DNA of 64,000 nt, taken from NCBI GenBank assembly GCA_013398175.1, contig VZRZ01008717.1, forward strand, positions 471,486 through 535,485, read 5' to 3'. Positions 24,430 to 37,520 of this stretch are shown in pieces (the stretch's first letter is position 1; every line of letters starts with the position of its first letter). Made by a program: the position numbers and the translations under genes. The stretch is from Climacteris rufus (Eukaryota; Chordata; Aves; Passeriformes; Climacteridae). Below the pieces are notes generated by a model. The model worked only from the letters and a program-made list of their open reading frames with translations. It did no database searches and was not told where the DNA came from.

Positions 24430-24610
24430 CTAAAGCGATCTGTTCCGTTGTGAACCCAACAGCTTGCGGACATGACCACAATGCAGAAACATCGGCAATT
24501 ACCGGCTCAATGCGCTGTTGTTGTCGCAGGGAGACTGAAGGTGGAATTTACATCCAGTTGCCGAGGGAGTTTCACAGGCAACTACTCCCATTATTGTGAC
24601 GGGGACTTTC
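24430..24610. promoter_or_regulatory. CpG-dense intronic island, candidate regulatory element
   Basis: Within about 170 bases I count around ten CpG dinucleotides (for example CAATTACCGGCTCAATGCGC, GTTGCCGAGGGAG and GTGACGGGGACTTTCACGGA). The surrounding intron is CpG-poor. It begins about 200 bases after the CR1 copy at 24001. It may be a conserved enhancer or internal promoter, but conservation cannot be judged from one sequence. Confidence 0.3.
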
Positions 24611-25387
24611 ACGGATAATTTAAGGAGTGGCAGCCTGGTGAAAGACTCAGCTTTTCAGCTTCCCTTTTTTCCCTTTTCTCCTGTTTTTCCTTCTTAAATT
24701 TTTCTATTATTTAACATCCTCTCATATTCAGGACCCATAGCAGCCGCCCCAAAATGTTTTGTGTGGGAGTACAGGGTGAAAATTAATATGCAGTGAAACA
24801 CAGACACCAAAGTCAAAATCATCACATCTGCAGAGTAGTTTTACAGCTCCAGCTGCAAAATATGGGGCTGAGGATGCTGACACCTCAGAAGGAGGGTGCA
24901 CAGAGGCATTCTTGTCCATTTTCACCACTCATCCTAAATATCTGGCCCTTTTCACCACCTGCCCTGAATATTTGATGTATTTACATAATGGGAACAGGCT
25001 GAAAAATTGAAAATATTTTCTGTAAGAAGAACCGGATCGACAAAGATTTTTATGTGTTTGATTCATCTTTGCAGTGCTTGAACTTCATGGGTTCCCTTAG
25101 CACTGAACTCTCGGACCTGATGGACCCTGTCTCTCGTGGTTGATACAACTCTGGGGATCCTCACAGGTTTTGTTTAAAGGGAATTTTCCCTTTTTCAGTG
25201 TTGGTTTCCTCTATCCAAGTGCAGGTCTTAAAAGACTTCGGGTGAAGCCCAAGGACTTAGCAGAGAAGATGCTTAACCACGATGACTTAGAGATTCAACA
25301 GACAACAAATCCAGGAAGGGAGAAGGGCTCTGTGTCCCTTTCAGCACTAAATTCACTCATTTAACACTGAATTCACTTGTTTCCAAG

Positions 25388-25432
25388 AGGAGCTGTGGAC
25401 TCCCTATCCCTGGAAGTGCTCAAGGCCAGGAT
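25388..25432 (+). repeat. CR1 LINE short fragment
   Basis: About 45 bases match the CR1 3' region (GGAGCTGTGGACTCCCTATC, CCTGGAAGTGCTCAAGGCCA) and then stop abruptly. Confidence 0.65.
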
Positions 25433-26434
25433 GGCCACTCTCTTCCTTTGGTTTGGATGCCTACAATACAAAGATACCTAAACTGCTGTCCCCAAAACAC
25501 ACAAGCAGGGAAGTGTCAGCTTCCAAACTCCAAACATCCTGACTGGCAGAGACCAGGGCATCCCCCTCTTGGCTCAGGCAATGTGACTTGCAGCAGTAAT
25601 TGTGTTCCTGCCTTAGGACACGGGGAGGGATCAGACTCCACAGAGTGCCCCAGAAACAGCGGGACAAAGCAGCCACCCTGCCAGGGCAGCCCAGTCTCTT
25701 CAGGAGGCTGGAGTTGTAGCTTTCACAGCCTCTGGGTTCCTTACTTTCCTTTCTGCTTCTAAACACCGGGAATATCCCAAGCCAGTAACTGTTTGTTTAA
25801 TGACATGGACCACTCAAGACCTATTGAGAGCATTCAGCTTAATGAGGTGTGTGGCAATTATTGCTCTATTGCAACTCGAGCCAGGGAACACAAAGAAATA
25901 TATTTAAACTCAACAGATCTGCAATTCTGATGTGCTAAAGGACGTCCTTTCCCAGCCTGGCTGTCTCACCGTGCTGAAGGATAAAATATGGGATTTCAGT
26001 ATCAGATTGTTGTCTGCAGGGAGTGCAAGAGGAGAGTGTGCCAAAAGGAGATTCAACGGCTGGAGGTGACATTTGTGGAGCCACCCTAGGGACACACAGC
26101 TGCTAAATCCTCCCCAGGATGCTTGCTGAGAATCCCAAACCAGTTTTCTAACCTATTTTGCCCAAACTTGCTTCAGTAGAGCAGTCCTGGGGAATGTGGG
26201 ACTTGCAGGAGACAGAATCAACACACACAGATTTTGTAAAAATTTCACTGATTATCAGAATGGGAAGACATGGGGAAAGAGATGAGTTGCAGGGGTGTTA
26301 GTGATGCTGTGGAAGAGTTGTGAAATCTACTGCTCTGTCCAGTATGGAAGGAGATTGCTCTGGCTTAGAGCACCCCTGTCCACTCTCAGAGTACTCATGG
26401 ATAAACTGCTGTTCCCAGCCTGGCAGGCAAAGAC

Positions 26435-26705
26435 CACAGAATCACAGAAGGTTGGAAGGAGCCTTAAAGGTCATCTTGTTCCAAACCCCTGTCATGGGCA
26501 GGGACACCTTCCACTATCACAGGTTGCTCCAAGACTCCTCCAAGCTGGCCTTGGACACTTCCAGGGATGGGGCAGCCACAGCTTCTCTGGGAAACCTATT
26601 CCAGATCTCCCTGGAGCCTTCTCTTCTCCAGGCTGAACAACCCCAACTCTCTCAGCCTGTTTTCACAGGAGAAGTGCTCCAGCCCCCTGAGCATCCCCAC
26701 TAGGG
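26435..26705 (-). repeat. CR1 LINE fragment
   Basis: Reverse-complement CR1: CACAGAATCACAGAAGGTTG, CTGTCATGGGCAGGGACACC, TCCAGGGATGGGGCAGCCAC and CTTCTCCAGGCTGAACAACC. An internal deletion joins GAAACCTATTCCAG directly to the CTCCCTGGAGCC part. Confidence 0.9.
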
Positions 26706-27841
26706 TCAGCCAAGATCAACTAATGATGCTGTGCATTGAGGTTAGTGATGTTTATAAGAGGAAGGTCAACAGAAGGCAGCAGAGGAGCTGCTCAGGAGGA
26801 TGGCTGAGTTGCTGGGGGCCACATGCTGAAGAAGAAAAGATGCAGGAATCAGGACAATCCCCAGGTAACCACAGAGAAGTAGTTAAGGAGATTGTTTCTC
26901 ATGCTTCTGTGCTTTTGGGCCACAGAGGAGCTCAGGAGGCCCCTTTGGGAAGATCAACCAGCTACCTCAATGGACCCACCGCAGCTGAGGAATCATCAGG
27001 GAGAAAACAGACCTTGTGGGAGAGCCAGGGTGGATCCCACCAGCTCTCAGGGCATGGATGGCTTTCCTGGCTCAACAGCTCTTGCCTACAGCGTTCCCCT
27101 CTGCACAGTCCCTTCCCTCCTACCAGCCCTATGACCCTGCCCCAGCTCAGCAGTGCCATGTTCGAGCCTATGGTCACTGGAGCTGGTGGAAAGTTCAGTG
27201 TTAGTTTTGTCTAGGCACAATTTGTTGTCTTTTGCTTACTTCAGGGCAGAGGAAGAGAAGAGCTGAAGTTTTTCCAAGCCTGTAAACACCATGACCCAGC
27301 ATCTCCACTCCTGAGCCTGATGGATTGGCCCCCATCTTGGTATTAGAGGGCAAGGTGACAGGCTATCCCTTCTTAAAAACAGAGCCATGTGGGTAGTGGA
27401 AAAGGTGAAATTTCCTACAATGTGAAGTCCAATATTTCCCTCCTGTGATAATCTTCACTCCTCTCATTGCTGCCCGTATCCAAATCCTACATGACCATCA
27501 TTTTCCATCAATGCCTTTGGGATTGTCTTGCAACCAGCACCCTCCTGGGTCTTTTTCTGGACATTTATTTGGAGCATTTCTGGCCTGGATGGGATGGTGG
27601 GCCAAATAACCAGGTAACTGCTGTACTAGCTGGTGTTTCTGGTGAGTGGGATCACTTAGGCTGAGCTCATACTCACCAGAAACCTTCCTGGAAGGAGCAT
27701 CCTTGGGGTGAGATTGGCCTCAAATAATGATTGAAGGAATATAAATCAGACAGATAAAACTAATAATGTCCTTTCCTTGGGGTTCTGCCTGGAAAGAAAA
27801 CCCAGGCCAATGTTTTAGGAGGTGTTCTAGGACCCCCCCTC

Positions 27842-27857
27842 CACACACACACACACA
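27842..27857. repeat. (CA)n microsatellite
   Basis: Eight uninterrupted CA units. Confidence 0.9.
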
Positions 27858-28646
27858 TGGTCCCACTACAGCCACTGGGTTAGTCTGGTTTTGGGGTTGC
27901 GCTTCCACTCCTGGGGTTGGCGATGCCCCTGTGCTGGGTGCAGGAGGCAAAGGGATGCATGAAAAACAAACAAAAACCCCAAGAGCAGAACAAGAGGAGA
28001 TCTAGGCTTTCCAATATATGTTGGGTAACCTGGGTCACACAGCAGGAGTGGGTCCTGCTGGATGGGTTGGGGTGAGCAGAAGGCCTTGGAGAAATGGCCT
28101 AAGTAGGTCTGGAGACTTCAAAGGTTTGTTGAGGAGTGTTTGTCTTGCACTTTATCTCTCTGGTTCAGAAAGGAACTCCTCTCAGTGAGCCAGGGCAGGC
28201 ACTGGGCACTCAAATAAATGTTTTCAATACCACAAAAGGAAAATAAAATAAACTAAGAGGTGGCAGAGAATGCAGTGGATGAGGCAGCAGCCAGTCAGCC
28301 TCTCTTCCTTTTCAAGGTGCAACCATGAGCCTGTGGCAGGCCCAGATTTGGCAGTCTATTCCTGCTGTCACCTATCTGTGACCCACTGACCTGGTGTGAG
28401 ACATGCAGCTGTACTTCGGCCACCAAAATGCAAAATCTCCCCTGCAGCTCCTGCTCTCCCCTGTCCCTCAGAAAGCTGACGAGCACACAGCTGTCCCTGC
28501 ACAAGCAGAACCTGTCCAGAGATGCCTGGGTAGACACAGAGCTGCCCCAGGGGACATCTCCATTCATCCATGTTCAGAAAGCCAGAGGCATGTGCACACA
28601 GGCTGGATCTGGTGCATGGATGTGCACACACAGGGGTACATAGAGA

Positions 28647-29022
28647 CAGGCTGGGAGAGCTGGGACCGTTCAGCCTGGAGAGCAGAAGGCTTCAGGGAGA
28701 CCTTAGAGTCCCTTCCAATGCCCAAAGAGACGACAAGAGATCTGGAGAGGGACTATTTGCAAGAGCTTGCAGTGATAGGACAGGGAGGAACAGTCCTGAA
28801 GTGAAGCAGGGTAGGTTTAGATTGGATATTAGGAACAAACTCTTCCCCATGAGGGTGGTGAGGCCCTGGCATAGGTTGCCTGGAGAAACTGTGGCTGCCC
28901 CAACCCTGGAAGTGTTCAAAGTCAGGTTGGACAGGGCTTGGAGACACCTGGTCTAGTGGAAGGTGTCCCTGCCCATGGCAGGGGGATTGGGACTAAATGA
29001 TCTTTAAGGTCTCTTCCCAACC
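28647..29022 (+). repeat. CR1 LINE fragment
   Basis: Plus-strand CR1 of about 375 bases, starting at GAGCTGGGACCGTTCAGCCT and containing GGAGAGGGACTATTTGCAAG, TTTAGATTGGATATTAGGAA and CTAGTGGAAGGTGTCCCTGC. It ends near CTCTTCCCAACCACC without the ATTCTATGAT tail. Confidence 0.9.
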
Positions 29023-30699
29023 ACCTGTGAAAAAATCCCAGTGCTGAGACCCCTGTAGGAAGCCCCAACACCACACACAGATCCAGGATGTGCTGCTTCC
29101 CACTCAGGAGAGTGTGTCTGTGGAGACCCACAGCGTGCAAACTCACTGCAGGAACAAGAGGCTGACTCATCCTTCAACCTTTCCCTGCTTCTCCCAAAAT
29201 GTGCCATGAGACCTATCTATGCTTCATGGTGCATTTCAGAAGAAGATGGCTTTGTTTACACATGTGGGATCCTTTCCATGAAAATAGAACTTCTGCTACT
29301 CCCCCAAGAGCCAAAGCACACTGAGGGATTCCCTAGGGTGGCTTGATATCTTGGTGGGAAAAGACAACTTGCATGGCTTGGCATTCTGAGGGGACAAATC
29401 CAGGACTTGCTTTGAGGCTGCAGTCACCCAAAGCTGTCCCCAAACCCACTGATGGTGGGACATCTGCCATTCCCTCTGCCCTGCGCTCCCACAGCAAACC
29501 CTGAACAGACTTCTGCTCTGTAAAATACTCCTGGTGTGCTTTAAGTCCAGTATGTGCTTGGATGGTGGTTTGAGGGACCACTAGGTCCTCGTCAAAGCTC
29601 TTTCCATTACCTGATGAGTGGCTTATCAATGGGAGATCTTGTAGCATCTACCCCTGCAGCACTCGTATTGGTTTTTGGGGGGTTTTACTGGAGAGTTGTG
29701 GGTTTGGAGACTGTTGGGTGCTCCTCGACTCCTGCCTTCCCCACAGCCCTGCTCAGGTGTGGTACCTCTGCACAAGCCCCATGCAGGGTTTGAAATGTAC
29801 TCCTGACTCCCACATTTCCCATTCCTCTCTCCATTTTTTCACCCTGGGGGCTGTTTCCCATTACACCAAGACTCCTGGGTGTGTTTTTGAGGAACTAAGT
29901 GACTCTGAGGCGGGTGTTGGGATGCTGAGCTGTGCGTCCCTGTCCAATCCCTCCGTGGCATCAGGGCTGCCTCAGTGCAGTGGATAATTATGGATGTTCT
30001 GCTTTCGAGGACTGAGGAAGTCCTCACTTCAAAAGGCAATGCTAACAGAATGACAACTTTGTCTAGCTCACATTTTAAATAAAACTCCAACTATTCGCCC
30101 TCGCCCCCGCTCCTTCCCTCCGCACCTTTTTCCATCCCGATCCTCTCACTGCAAATGAACATCCAGTGTCACCTGGGGACAAAGCATTAATTCAGCAATT
30201 AAATAATTGAATGCTCCTCTGGCAAAATGAACTATCTCCTGCTTTTCTTGTGTTTTACCACTTTTTTTCCCCTTTTTTTTCCCCCCCTCTTCTTTCTTCT
30301 TCCCTCTGGTGAGATAAGGCTGCCATTCTTGAAAGTCCTTTTAAATATTCATGTTTTAATTAATGGACTTTATTGCATGAACTCTATATAAGGTAATAAA
30401 AAAGACTGCCTGAGGCACAACACTTTTTTTTTTTTGTTGTTTGTTCTTGAAGAGAACTAAGAAATAAAAGACTTAATACGTTTCTTCAACAAACATTAGA
30501 AAGATACACAGAAATGACAGCCATGGGTCATTTAGCCAGTGGGGCCTCCCCAGCTCACAGGCTCCTTAGGACTCTGGAGAAGGATGTAAATACATGGGAA
30601 TCTTGGAGGGACTGATCCCTTCAGGTTCTGCAATGCACAGAGGAGATCGATGGCATGCATCCAGAGGATGTGCAGGTGGAGAAGAAAGCAGACCTGCAA

Positions 30700-30996
30700 T
30701 TATCCAGCTTACAAGATGGCTGGAGAGGGACTTTTCACAAGGGCATGGAGTGATAGGACAAGGGGGCGTGGCCTTGAGTTAAAGGACAGTAGACTTAAAT
30801 TAGATATTAAAAAGAAATTCTTTGTTGTAAGAGTGGTGAGGTACTGGAACAAGTTGCTCAAAGATGTTGTGGACTCCCCATCCCTGGAAGTGTTCCAAGC
30901 CAGGCTGTATGGTCTGGTGGAAGGTGTCCCTGTCCAGGGCAAGGGTTTGGAATGAGATGATTTTTAAGGTCTCTCCCAACTCAAATCATTTTATTA
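30700..30996 (+). repeat. CR1 LINE fragment
   Basis: Plus-strand CR1: GGCTGGAGAGGGACTTTTCA, GGCATGGAGTGATAGGACAA, AAATTAGATATTAAAAAGAA and CCATCCCTGGAAGTGTTCCA, ending TCAAATCATTTTATTATC. Confidence 0.9.
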
Positions 30997-33900
30997 TCAA
31001 GGACCCTTCAGAGCTGTGAATGTTTTGGGCTGAATAAAATCTTCTGCTGAACCTGGAAAGTGAATTTGTTGTTTTTGTTTTAGATGATGTTTTTGACAAA
31101 ATAAAAGAGAGGGGAAGTCTGGACCAGACACCTTGCCCAATATTTCTGGGCTGAAAACCCCAAATATTGATTGCACATTTCTGCACTGGGTTTTGCTTTT
31201 ATCGAAGGCAAACAAGCTGATAGAATGCATGAATTCATGAAACATCTGGTCTTTCCAGTTATGTATTCTTGCCAAAAGAAGAAGAAAAATAATGTTGGTT
31301 TAAACTTCATTCCATGTGGGTGTTTTCTTATGGTGCAGCATGCTGAAATTAGTTTTATATTCTGAGTGTGTCATCTGTACTGCGTGACATGGGCTCAGCA
31401 CCCAATTTAGCTTAGTCTTGTGATGGGAGGGGTCTATGGATACTGGTCCAGAACATTGTAGGGGAGCCTAAGCTCTGATCCTGCATCTGCCCGTGCCCTT
31501 GGAGGAGTCAAGGCATTTATGCACATGATTTTCATCCTGATATTCTTTTCTTCCTTTACTCTGACTCAGATCTTGAGAGCAATTGGCATTTTTTAGCAAA
31601 CAGATGCACAGTGCTGAGCACCAGCACTCCCTGAGCTGTGATGATGGCTTTTAGCAAGACTGGATAGAAATAGTTGCAATAGTTCATAAATACTCCAGTG
31701 GTTGCTACACTTAAAGTTTGGTCATGGACTAACTTCTCTTTTAGGAAAAGAATCGCCTCATGCGGGGTAACACCCTAGCATTTGCACTATGAAAAGAGGG
31801 AATGTCCAGCTTTGAAGGAGACAGGTGGGTGGCACAGAGAAAATATATCTGGTCTCCTCGTGTAAGTTTTCAGTGCTTCAGTGGCAAACTGTGTTGTGCC
31901 CCGAGGATGCCTCTATCCATCACATTGATTACTCCATTTTCTGTCTACCTAGTACTGAGTTTTTCCAACCTAAATCAAGAATGGAGTTCATTCTGATCTG
32001 CCAAGGTGCAAAGGTGGGGTCACTCCACTGAGCTGAAGGGCTCTGATTTTACACCAGTATGAGCAAGGACAAAAGGAGGTTGGTCTTAATGATAAGTTGT
32101 CCCATGGAGAAATCTCCATTCCATCTTCTGAAGGTGCTGTCAGCTCTATGATGCTCCATTTGTGGAGGTGAAAATGCTGGGCTGCTCTGGCTTGTACCCT
32201 GGTCATCTGCTGCTGCTCTTGATGTGAGCCAAGCATGGGCAAGTCAAGGTTGTTATCTGATAATGGAACCACACTCCTGCGCTGTGCATCAGCACAGCTG
32301 GAGGTGGTTTAACAAAGGAGCTGGGGAGGCCATTAAGAGGAGTGAGTCCACAGTGAAAAGTCTTGCTCACTACTCAAAAATCTTTACTGACAGCACTGTG
32401 AGAGGAAGGAAAGCTCAGATTTGGGCAGATCAGGTAATGACAGGAATTCATTTGCCAGCACATATGTCCTAGGAGGTGCCATTCTCCAAGCTCAGTTTGA
32501 TCATAACCCTCATTATTGTATCTGGGACATCCACTGCAGTTAATGGTTTGCTGATCTCTTTATGCCATGAGCTCTGTCTCTCAGATCTGATTTGAGCTGA
32601 CTGACTGTGAGCAGCAGAGGAACTCAGCTCTCACGTCCCGTGTGAGGCAGTGAGTAACTCCAGCTGTCCCCAGCGGAGACAATCTCATCTCAGCAAGTCA
32701 CCCTGAGCTCCCTTCTGAGTCAACAAGAGCTGCTCAAGGAGGTGGATGGTGGGTGTGAGGGCAGGCCCTGACCTATCCCAAAATAGGCATCAGAGGGAAG
32801 GAGTCAGGATCTTTAGCAAAGAAACTGGATAATGGAGTGGGAGGATGAGCAGTGGTTATGGGTGACATCTCAGTTTGAGCACAGACTTGCACTGGCTCTA
32901 ACTGAAGTGATTGTCTTGGGGTGGAAATGGGGTACCAAGGTCAGCTCTGGTATGAGCCTAGCTCTGGTAAAGCCACCTGACCTTGCTGGGTTGTCTCCAT
33001 CCCTTTTCCAAGAGAGGTTTTAAGTGGGATCCATCTCTGAGGGCTGGAGCACAACAGCACTGCAGGGAGGGTGTCAGAAAAGCCTGTGCCTCCCAGAATA
33101 TTCCTCTACTGCTGAAGCTGTGTCTTTCCACAACATTAAAGCAAACAAAGAAATCAATAATTAAAATTGAAAAGAGGCTCTCAGTAAGTCTAAACCTTTG
33201 GGAGGTTTCCCATTTCATGGTTGCTGATATCTGCTTTTACATCACCCTCAGCGAATCTTCAGGTTTTTCTCCTGCCTTCCCCATCTTCATGATCATCCTC
33301 AGTACCTGCCTGGAGGTTGCCTTCCTCACCCTCTTGTTGCTCCATTCTTTCAAGCACGACCTCTTATTAAAATGATGCCATCTGGAATGTACCTTTCCCA
33401 CTCCTTCCCATGCCTATTTTACTTTGGAGGTGGGCTTAGCGATGAGCTCTGCTCACAGGATAGAGGAGACGTTTCTTCATGTGGGGTTAATGAGATCCAA
33501 CCCTGTGAGAAGGGTGAAACTTGTGCTGACACACTTGGTTCTGTTCACACTCGGTTTGGACCAGCACTGGAAGACTTGCAGCCTTTTTGGACAGGATTTT
33601 CACACTGCAGGAAGGGCTGGGACCAGCTCACACAGCCCAGTGCACCAAGCCTCTCCTTCCTTCCTCAGCAGCAACCACCTGCAGCACTGGATGGGGAATT
33701 GGTGTAGTTTGAAAAAAAAATTAAAATAACTTTATTTAATCACTTATATGGGCTGGCTTGCTGTGTGGACCCAGAGGCAGCTGTGCTGTCACAGGAAGGG
33801 TGATGGGGTGATGTGGGATAAATGCCAGGGGTGCAAGTTAAGGCCCCCACAGCAGCTCTGAACCTGGAGATGTATCCTTCAGGGAATTTCTGAGATCCAA

Positions 33901-35309
33901 GTGAGCCAAAATCATCCTGGACTCGCCCTGAAAGGGGTGCTTTGGCCTGCTCTCCTCTCTCTGAACAAGGTCTTGCCTTGCTCCATGTCAGCACCAGCAA
34001 TATGGCAGTGTGTGGTGAGCAACTCTGCTCATTATCCAGCTGAATACCAACTCCAGGAAAGAAAAGCAGGGATGAGCTTGAATTTGGAACCATTTTGGCC
34101 CAAAGCATGGTGCAACACCTGAACTGTCAGAAAGGCAGCGCAAGGATGATGCTTCCTGGCAACAGCCTGCCCTGAGGTCTGGTTAAGCTGCCTGCAAAGT
34201 CCCAGCCCTTGGCTCTGCCCCTGCATCTGAGTCACCAGCCATCCCTTTTGTTTGCATTCAGTGTAGATCTTGTTAATTGGCTCTTTCATTCCTCTGATTA
34301 AATGTAAATGCAGGGTGGATCATTAAACAGGGATACAGGAGCCCACTCTGAACAAAGCAGGTTTCAGCTAGAGGAGGAAGCACAGGAATCAGGTTTTCCT
34401 CCATCCCTTTTACTCCAGATGTCTGTGGTAGAGATAATTTCCATCCCAAAGGAACTTCCCTATTCTTTTTGTTGCTGAAGGCCTCCTCCTGTGGGTGTGA
34501 AAGGGATTTCCTGGTGACAACAGGTTGCTCCAAGGCCAGAAACAACGAGCCAAACCTGGCTGTCTTCCCTTTGCTTTGCAAGCTGATGTGTTCCCTAGTC
34601 CTCCCTCCTGAGTCTGCCAGATTTCCCTGCTTGGATGCAGCATCACCAGGGAGGTTTGGAACAACTTCACGGGGTGTCTTCTTGGCACAGCCAGCCCTGC
34701 GTTGTTCCAGGTCAGGGGTGATGGTGTTCATGGCCTGGTTTTGCCCTGGCAGCATCCTGCTGGCCAGGATGGAGGAGGGTTAAGCATTCCTTGCTGGAGA
34801 CTGTCTGTGATGCCTTGTGCTTGGCAGAGCAGTGACGCAGCCACACAGCATGGCCGGATCTGTGGGCGATGGGAACAGATGGCATTTGCTCCTCTGAAAG
34901 CAAAGCTCTCCTTTGGCTCAGGGAGTATAGTGATGTTTTCTTCCCTGCAGGGCTCAAATCTGTCCCTGGTGTGCTGCTCTTGGCCACCTCAAGGCATTAA
35001 CAGGAAGGGTTTGCTGCTGCTGCAGATCAGTGTTGGATGTCCTGGATCGTGCTGGAAGCAGGGGGTCTGGGCAGTGGATGGAGTGGGATGTTTATCCAGG
35101 ATGTTTTCCTGGGGCTCAGCAAATAGTCTATGCAAGCACAAGCGACCTGGCCCCAAACCTGCATGGACTTCAAGGAGCTGAACTCAGCAGCTGGACACTT
35201 GGTCTGGGACCAGCTGGACCAGCTCCTGGCAAGCTTGCAGAGGTTGGGATTTGGAGGCCACTTAGAGGTGGACACCTGACTTTGTATCATTGCAAGTGCT
35301 CCAGAGGAT

Positions 35310-35512
35310 GAATTTCTTTACTGTGACTGTAGTGAGGCCCTGGCACAGGATTCCCAGAGAAGCTGTGGCTGCCCCATCCCTGAAAGTGTCCAAGGCCAGG
35401 TTGGATGGGGCTTGGAGAAACCTGGTCTAATGGAAGGTGTCCCTGTTCACAGCAGAGGGTTGGAACAAGATAATATTTAAGACCTTTTCCAACCCAAACC
35501 ATTCTATTTATT
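35310..35512 (+). repeat. CR1 LINE fragment
   Basis: Plus-strand CR1 3' end: GTGAGGCCCTGGCACAGGAT, GAAGCTGTGGCTGCCCCATC, GAGAAACCTGGTCTAATGGA and ACCCAAACCATTCTATTTAT. Confidence 0.9.
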
Positions 35513-36693
35513 TATGGGCACACCTCCCCAAAGCATGGGGACACAGAGAAAGGGCAGGTGATGCATATGCAGCAGAGGTGTGAAGAGTGGGGTGATTTCC
35601 AGTGCATGCATGGAGCCAGGGGGATAAAAAGGGTCTGGGATGCTGGGTTGGAAAATTAACCATGTCTGAGGCTGTGTGTTCATCTTTGGGGTCACCCCAT
35701 GAAGTTTGGGGACGGCAGGAAGGGACTGCACATTTATCATGACCAGCTTAGGTCAATGTGGTTGTGGGGCCTCACGGGGAGGGACAGCTCTGCCCTTCCA
35801 AATGCCACATCTCAGCCTGGGACAGAAGTTGCCATTTGGTTAAACGCAGCCACGCCGCAGAAGAAATGAGTTTGTCACATTGAATCAACGCGGCAGGAAG
35901 AATTCCCAGACCCCCGCAATGGCTCTGAACCTCTGCAGTGTCCCCTTCAGCGCTCAGCATCCTGAGCAGCCACAGCCCCCTCCTGCAAGCCTGGTCCCGT
36001 GTCACAGTCCATAACGTTTCCTGGACCGAGGGGTGAGCTCAGGTCATGGGGAAGGGACCGGCTGGTTGGGTTTCTTTTTCTCCAGGATTCAGGGCAACCG
36101 GGAACTTTTCCTCTGCTTTGCTTCCTCCCGCGACGTGCTGACCTCAGGGGGGCTTTGCATTGTGCTCTCGCATGGCCTGGTGGGATAATTATCAGGGGGG
36201 GTGAGGAGCCCAGGGAAGATCCACAGTGCTGTGGAGAGCTCTCCCTGCTTCCAACCTGGAGGGGAGCATGGTGGGGGAAGCAGTTGACCTTTTTTTCTGC
36301 TTGGCTGTGCCATGCTCCTCCGAGCAGATGCTGCACTCACTCAGGGAGACACAACCACCAGGAGCTGAGCTCTGCAAATGCAGCCTCTCCAAGGCTGCTG
36401 CTGATGGGATGTGGTATCCAGCCCCTTCCATGAGGAAGACTGACTGGATTTTACACCTCTCTAGTGCCTCTCCCTGGCCTCACTGCAATCATAACAGAGG
36501 GAAAGGAGTTCATGCCTCTGCTGTGCATGCCCAGCATGGCTTTGGACAAGAAATTTAACATCTCTTTGCCTCAGTTTCCCCACAAGAATAAAGGATTTAA
36601 AGATCCTTAAACTTTCAGAGGAAGGTTAGTAGGAAAAAACAATTTTTTGCTTTCTCTCAGTCTTTCTTTTTCTTGGTGTCTTTTTCTGTTTCT

Positions 36694-36966
36694 TAGAATC
36701 AGAGAATCATTGAATCATGAAGGCTGGAAAAGACTCCAAGATCATCAAATCCAACCTTCAACCGATCATCACCTTGCCCACTAAACCATATGGCAAAGTG
36801 CTAGGTTTACTCATTTTTTAAACATTCCCAGGGATGGTGACTCCACAACTTCCCTGGGCAGCCTGTTCCAATGCTCAACTACTCTTTCAGTCAAGGAATC
36901 TTCCTGATATCCAACCTGAACCTTCCCTTGTGCAACCTGAGGCCATTTTGCCTTGACCTTGTTGCT
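36694..36966 (-). repeat. CR1-family LINE fragment, other subfamily
   Basis: Reverse-complement copy of the second subfamily: AATCATTGAATCATGAAGGC, TGGAAAAGACTCCAAGATCA, CACAACTTCCCTGGGCAGCC and CAACCTGAACCTTCCCTTGT. Confidence 0.85.
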
Positions 36967-37209
36967 GGGGCTGCTTTCCTCCATTTTTTTTTTCCCTTTT
37001 ATTTGCCTTGCAATTCCCATTTATCCAGACATGCCTATTCCCATTCAGAGCTAGTGGAACTGTCCTCTAACCTGCAGAGGGCAAGAGGACCAGAGAAGAG
37101 TCCTGCTGCCCCATTGCCTTGGGGTGTACCAAGAGCTGGACTTTTACTGACCTATCCCCAGGGCACCAGGAATCCAAGTGCAAGAATATAAATGTTTCTT
37201 TACTTTCCA

Positions 37210-37478
37210 GAGTCCCAGATGGATATTTGGGAGAAATTCTTCCCTCTGAGGGTGATGAGGCCCTGGCACAGGTTGCCCCAAGAAGCTGTGGCTGCCCCAT
37301 CCCTGGAAGTGTACAAAGGCAGGTTGGACATGGCTTGGAGTAACCTGGTCTAGTGCAAGGTGTTCTTGCCCTTGGTAGGGGGTTGGAACTGGGTGACATT
37401 CAAGGTTCCTTCCAACCCAAACAAGATGATCTTTAAGGTCCCTTTCAGCCCAAACCATTCTGTGATTCACATCATAGA
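37210..37478 (+). repeat. CR1 LINE fragment
   Basis: Plus-strand CR1: GAGAAATTCTTCCCTCTGAG, GGTGATGAGGCCCTGGCACA and CTAGTGCAAGGTGTTCTTGC. A GGTTCCTTCCAACCCAAAC segment is followed by a second ATCTTTAAGGTCCC segment, so the tail has a partial internal duplication. It ends CATTCTGTGATTCAC. Confidence 0.9.
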
Positions 37479-37520
37479 ACTTTCATTCTATGATTCACAT
37501 CATAGACCTTTCATTTCCTT
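37462..37520. repeat. tandem repeat at a CR1 tail
   Basis: Two units of about 28 bases (GTGATTCACATCATAGAACT, then ATGATTCACATCATAGACCT) each end in TTTCATT. This looks like local duplication of CR1 tail sequence. Confidence 0.7.

Noticed and set aside
26567..27214. 215-residue open frame, plus strand
   Set aside because: It begins inside a CR1 copy and continues into unique sequence with low-information composition.
34273..34755. 160-residue open frame, minus strand
   Set aside because: Somewhat protein-like, but no family, start context or flanking splice sites; length is within chance expectation for this window.
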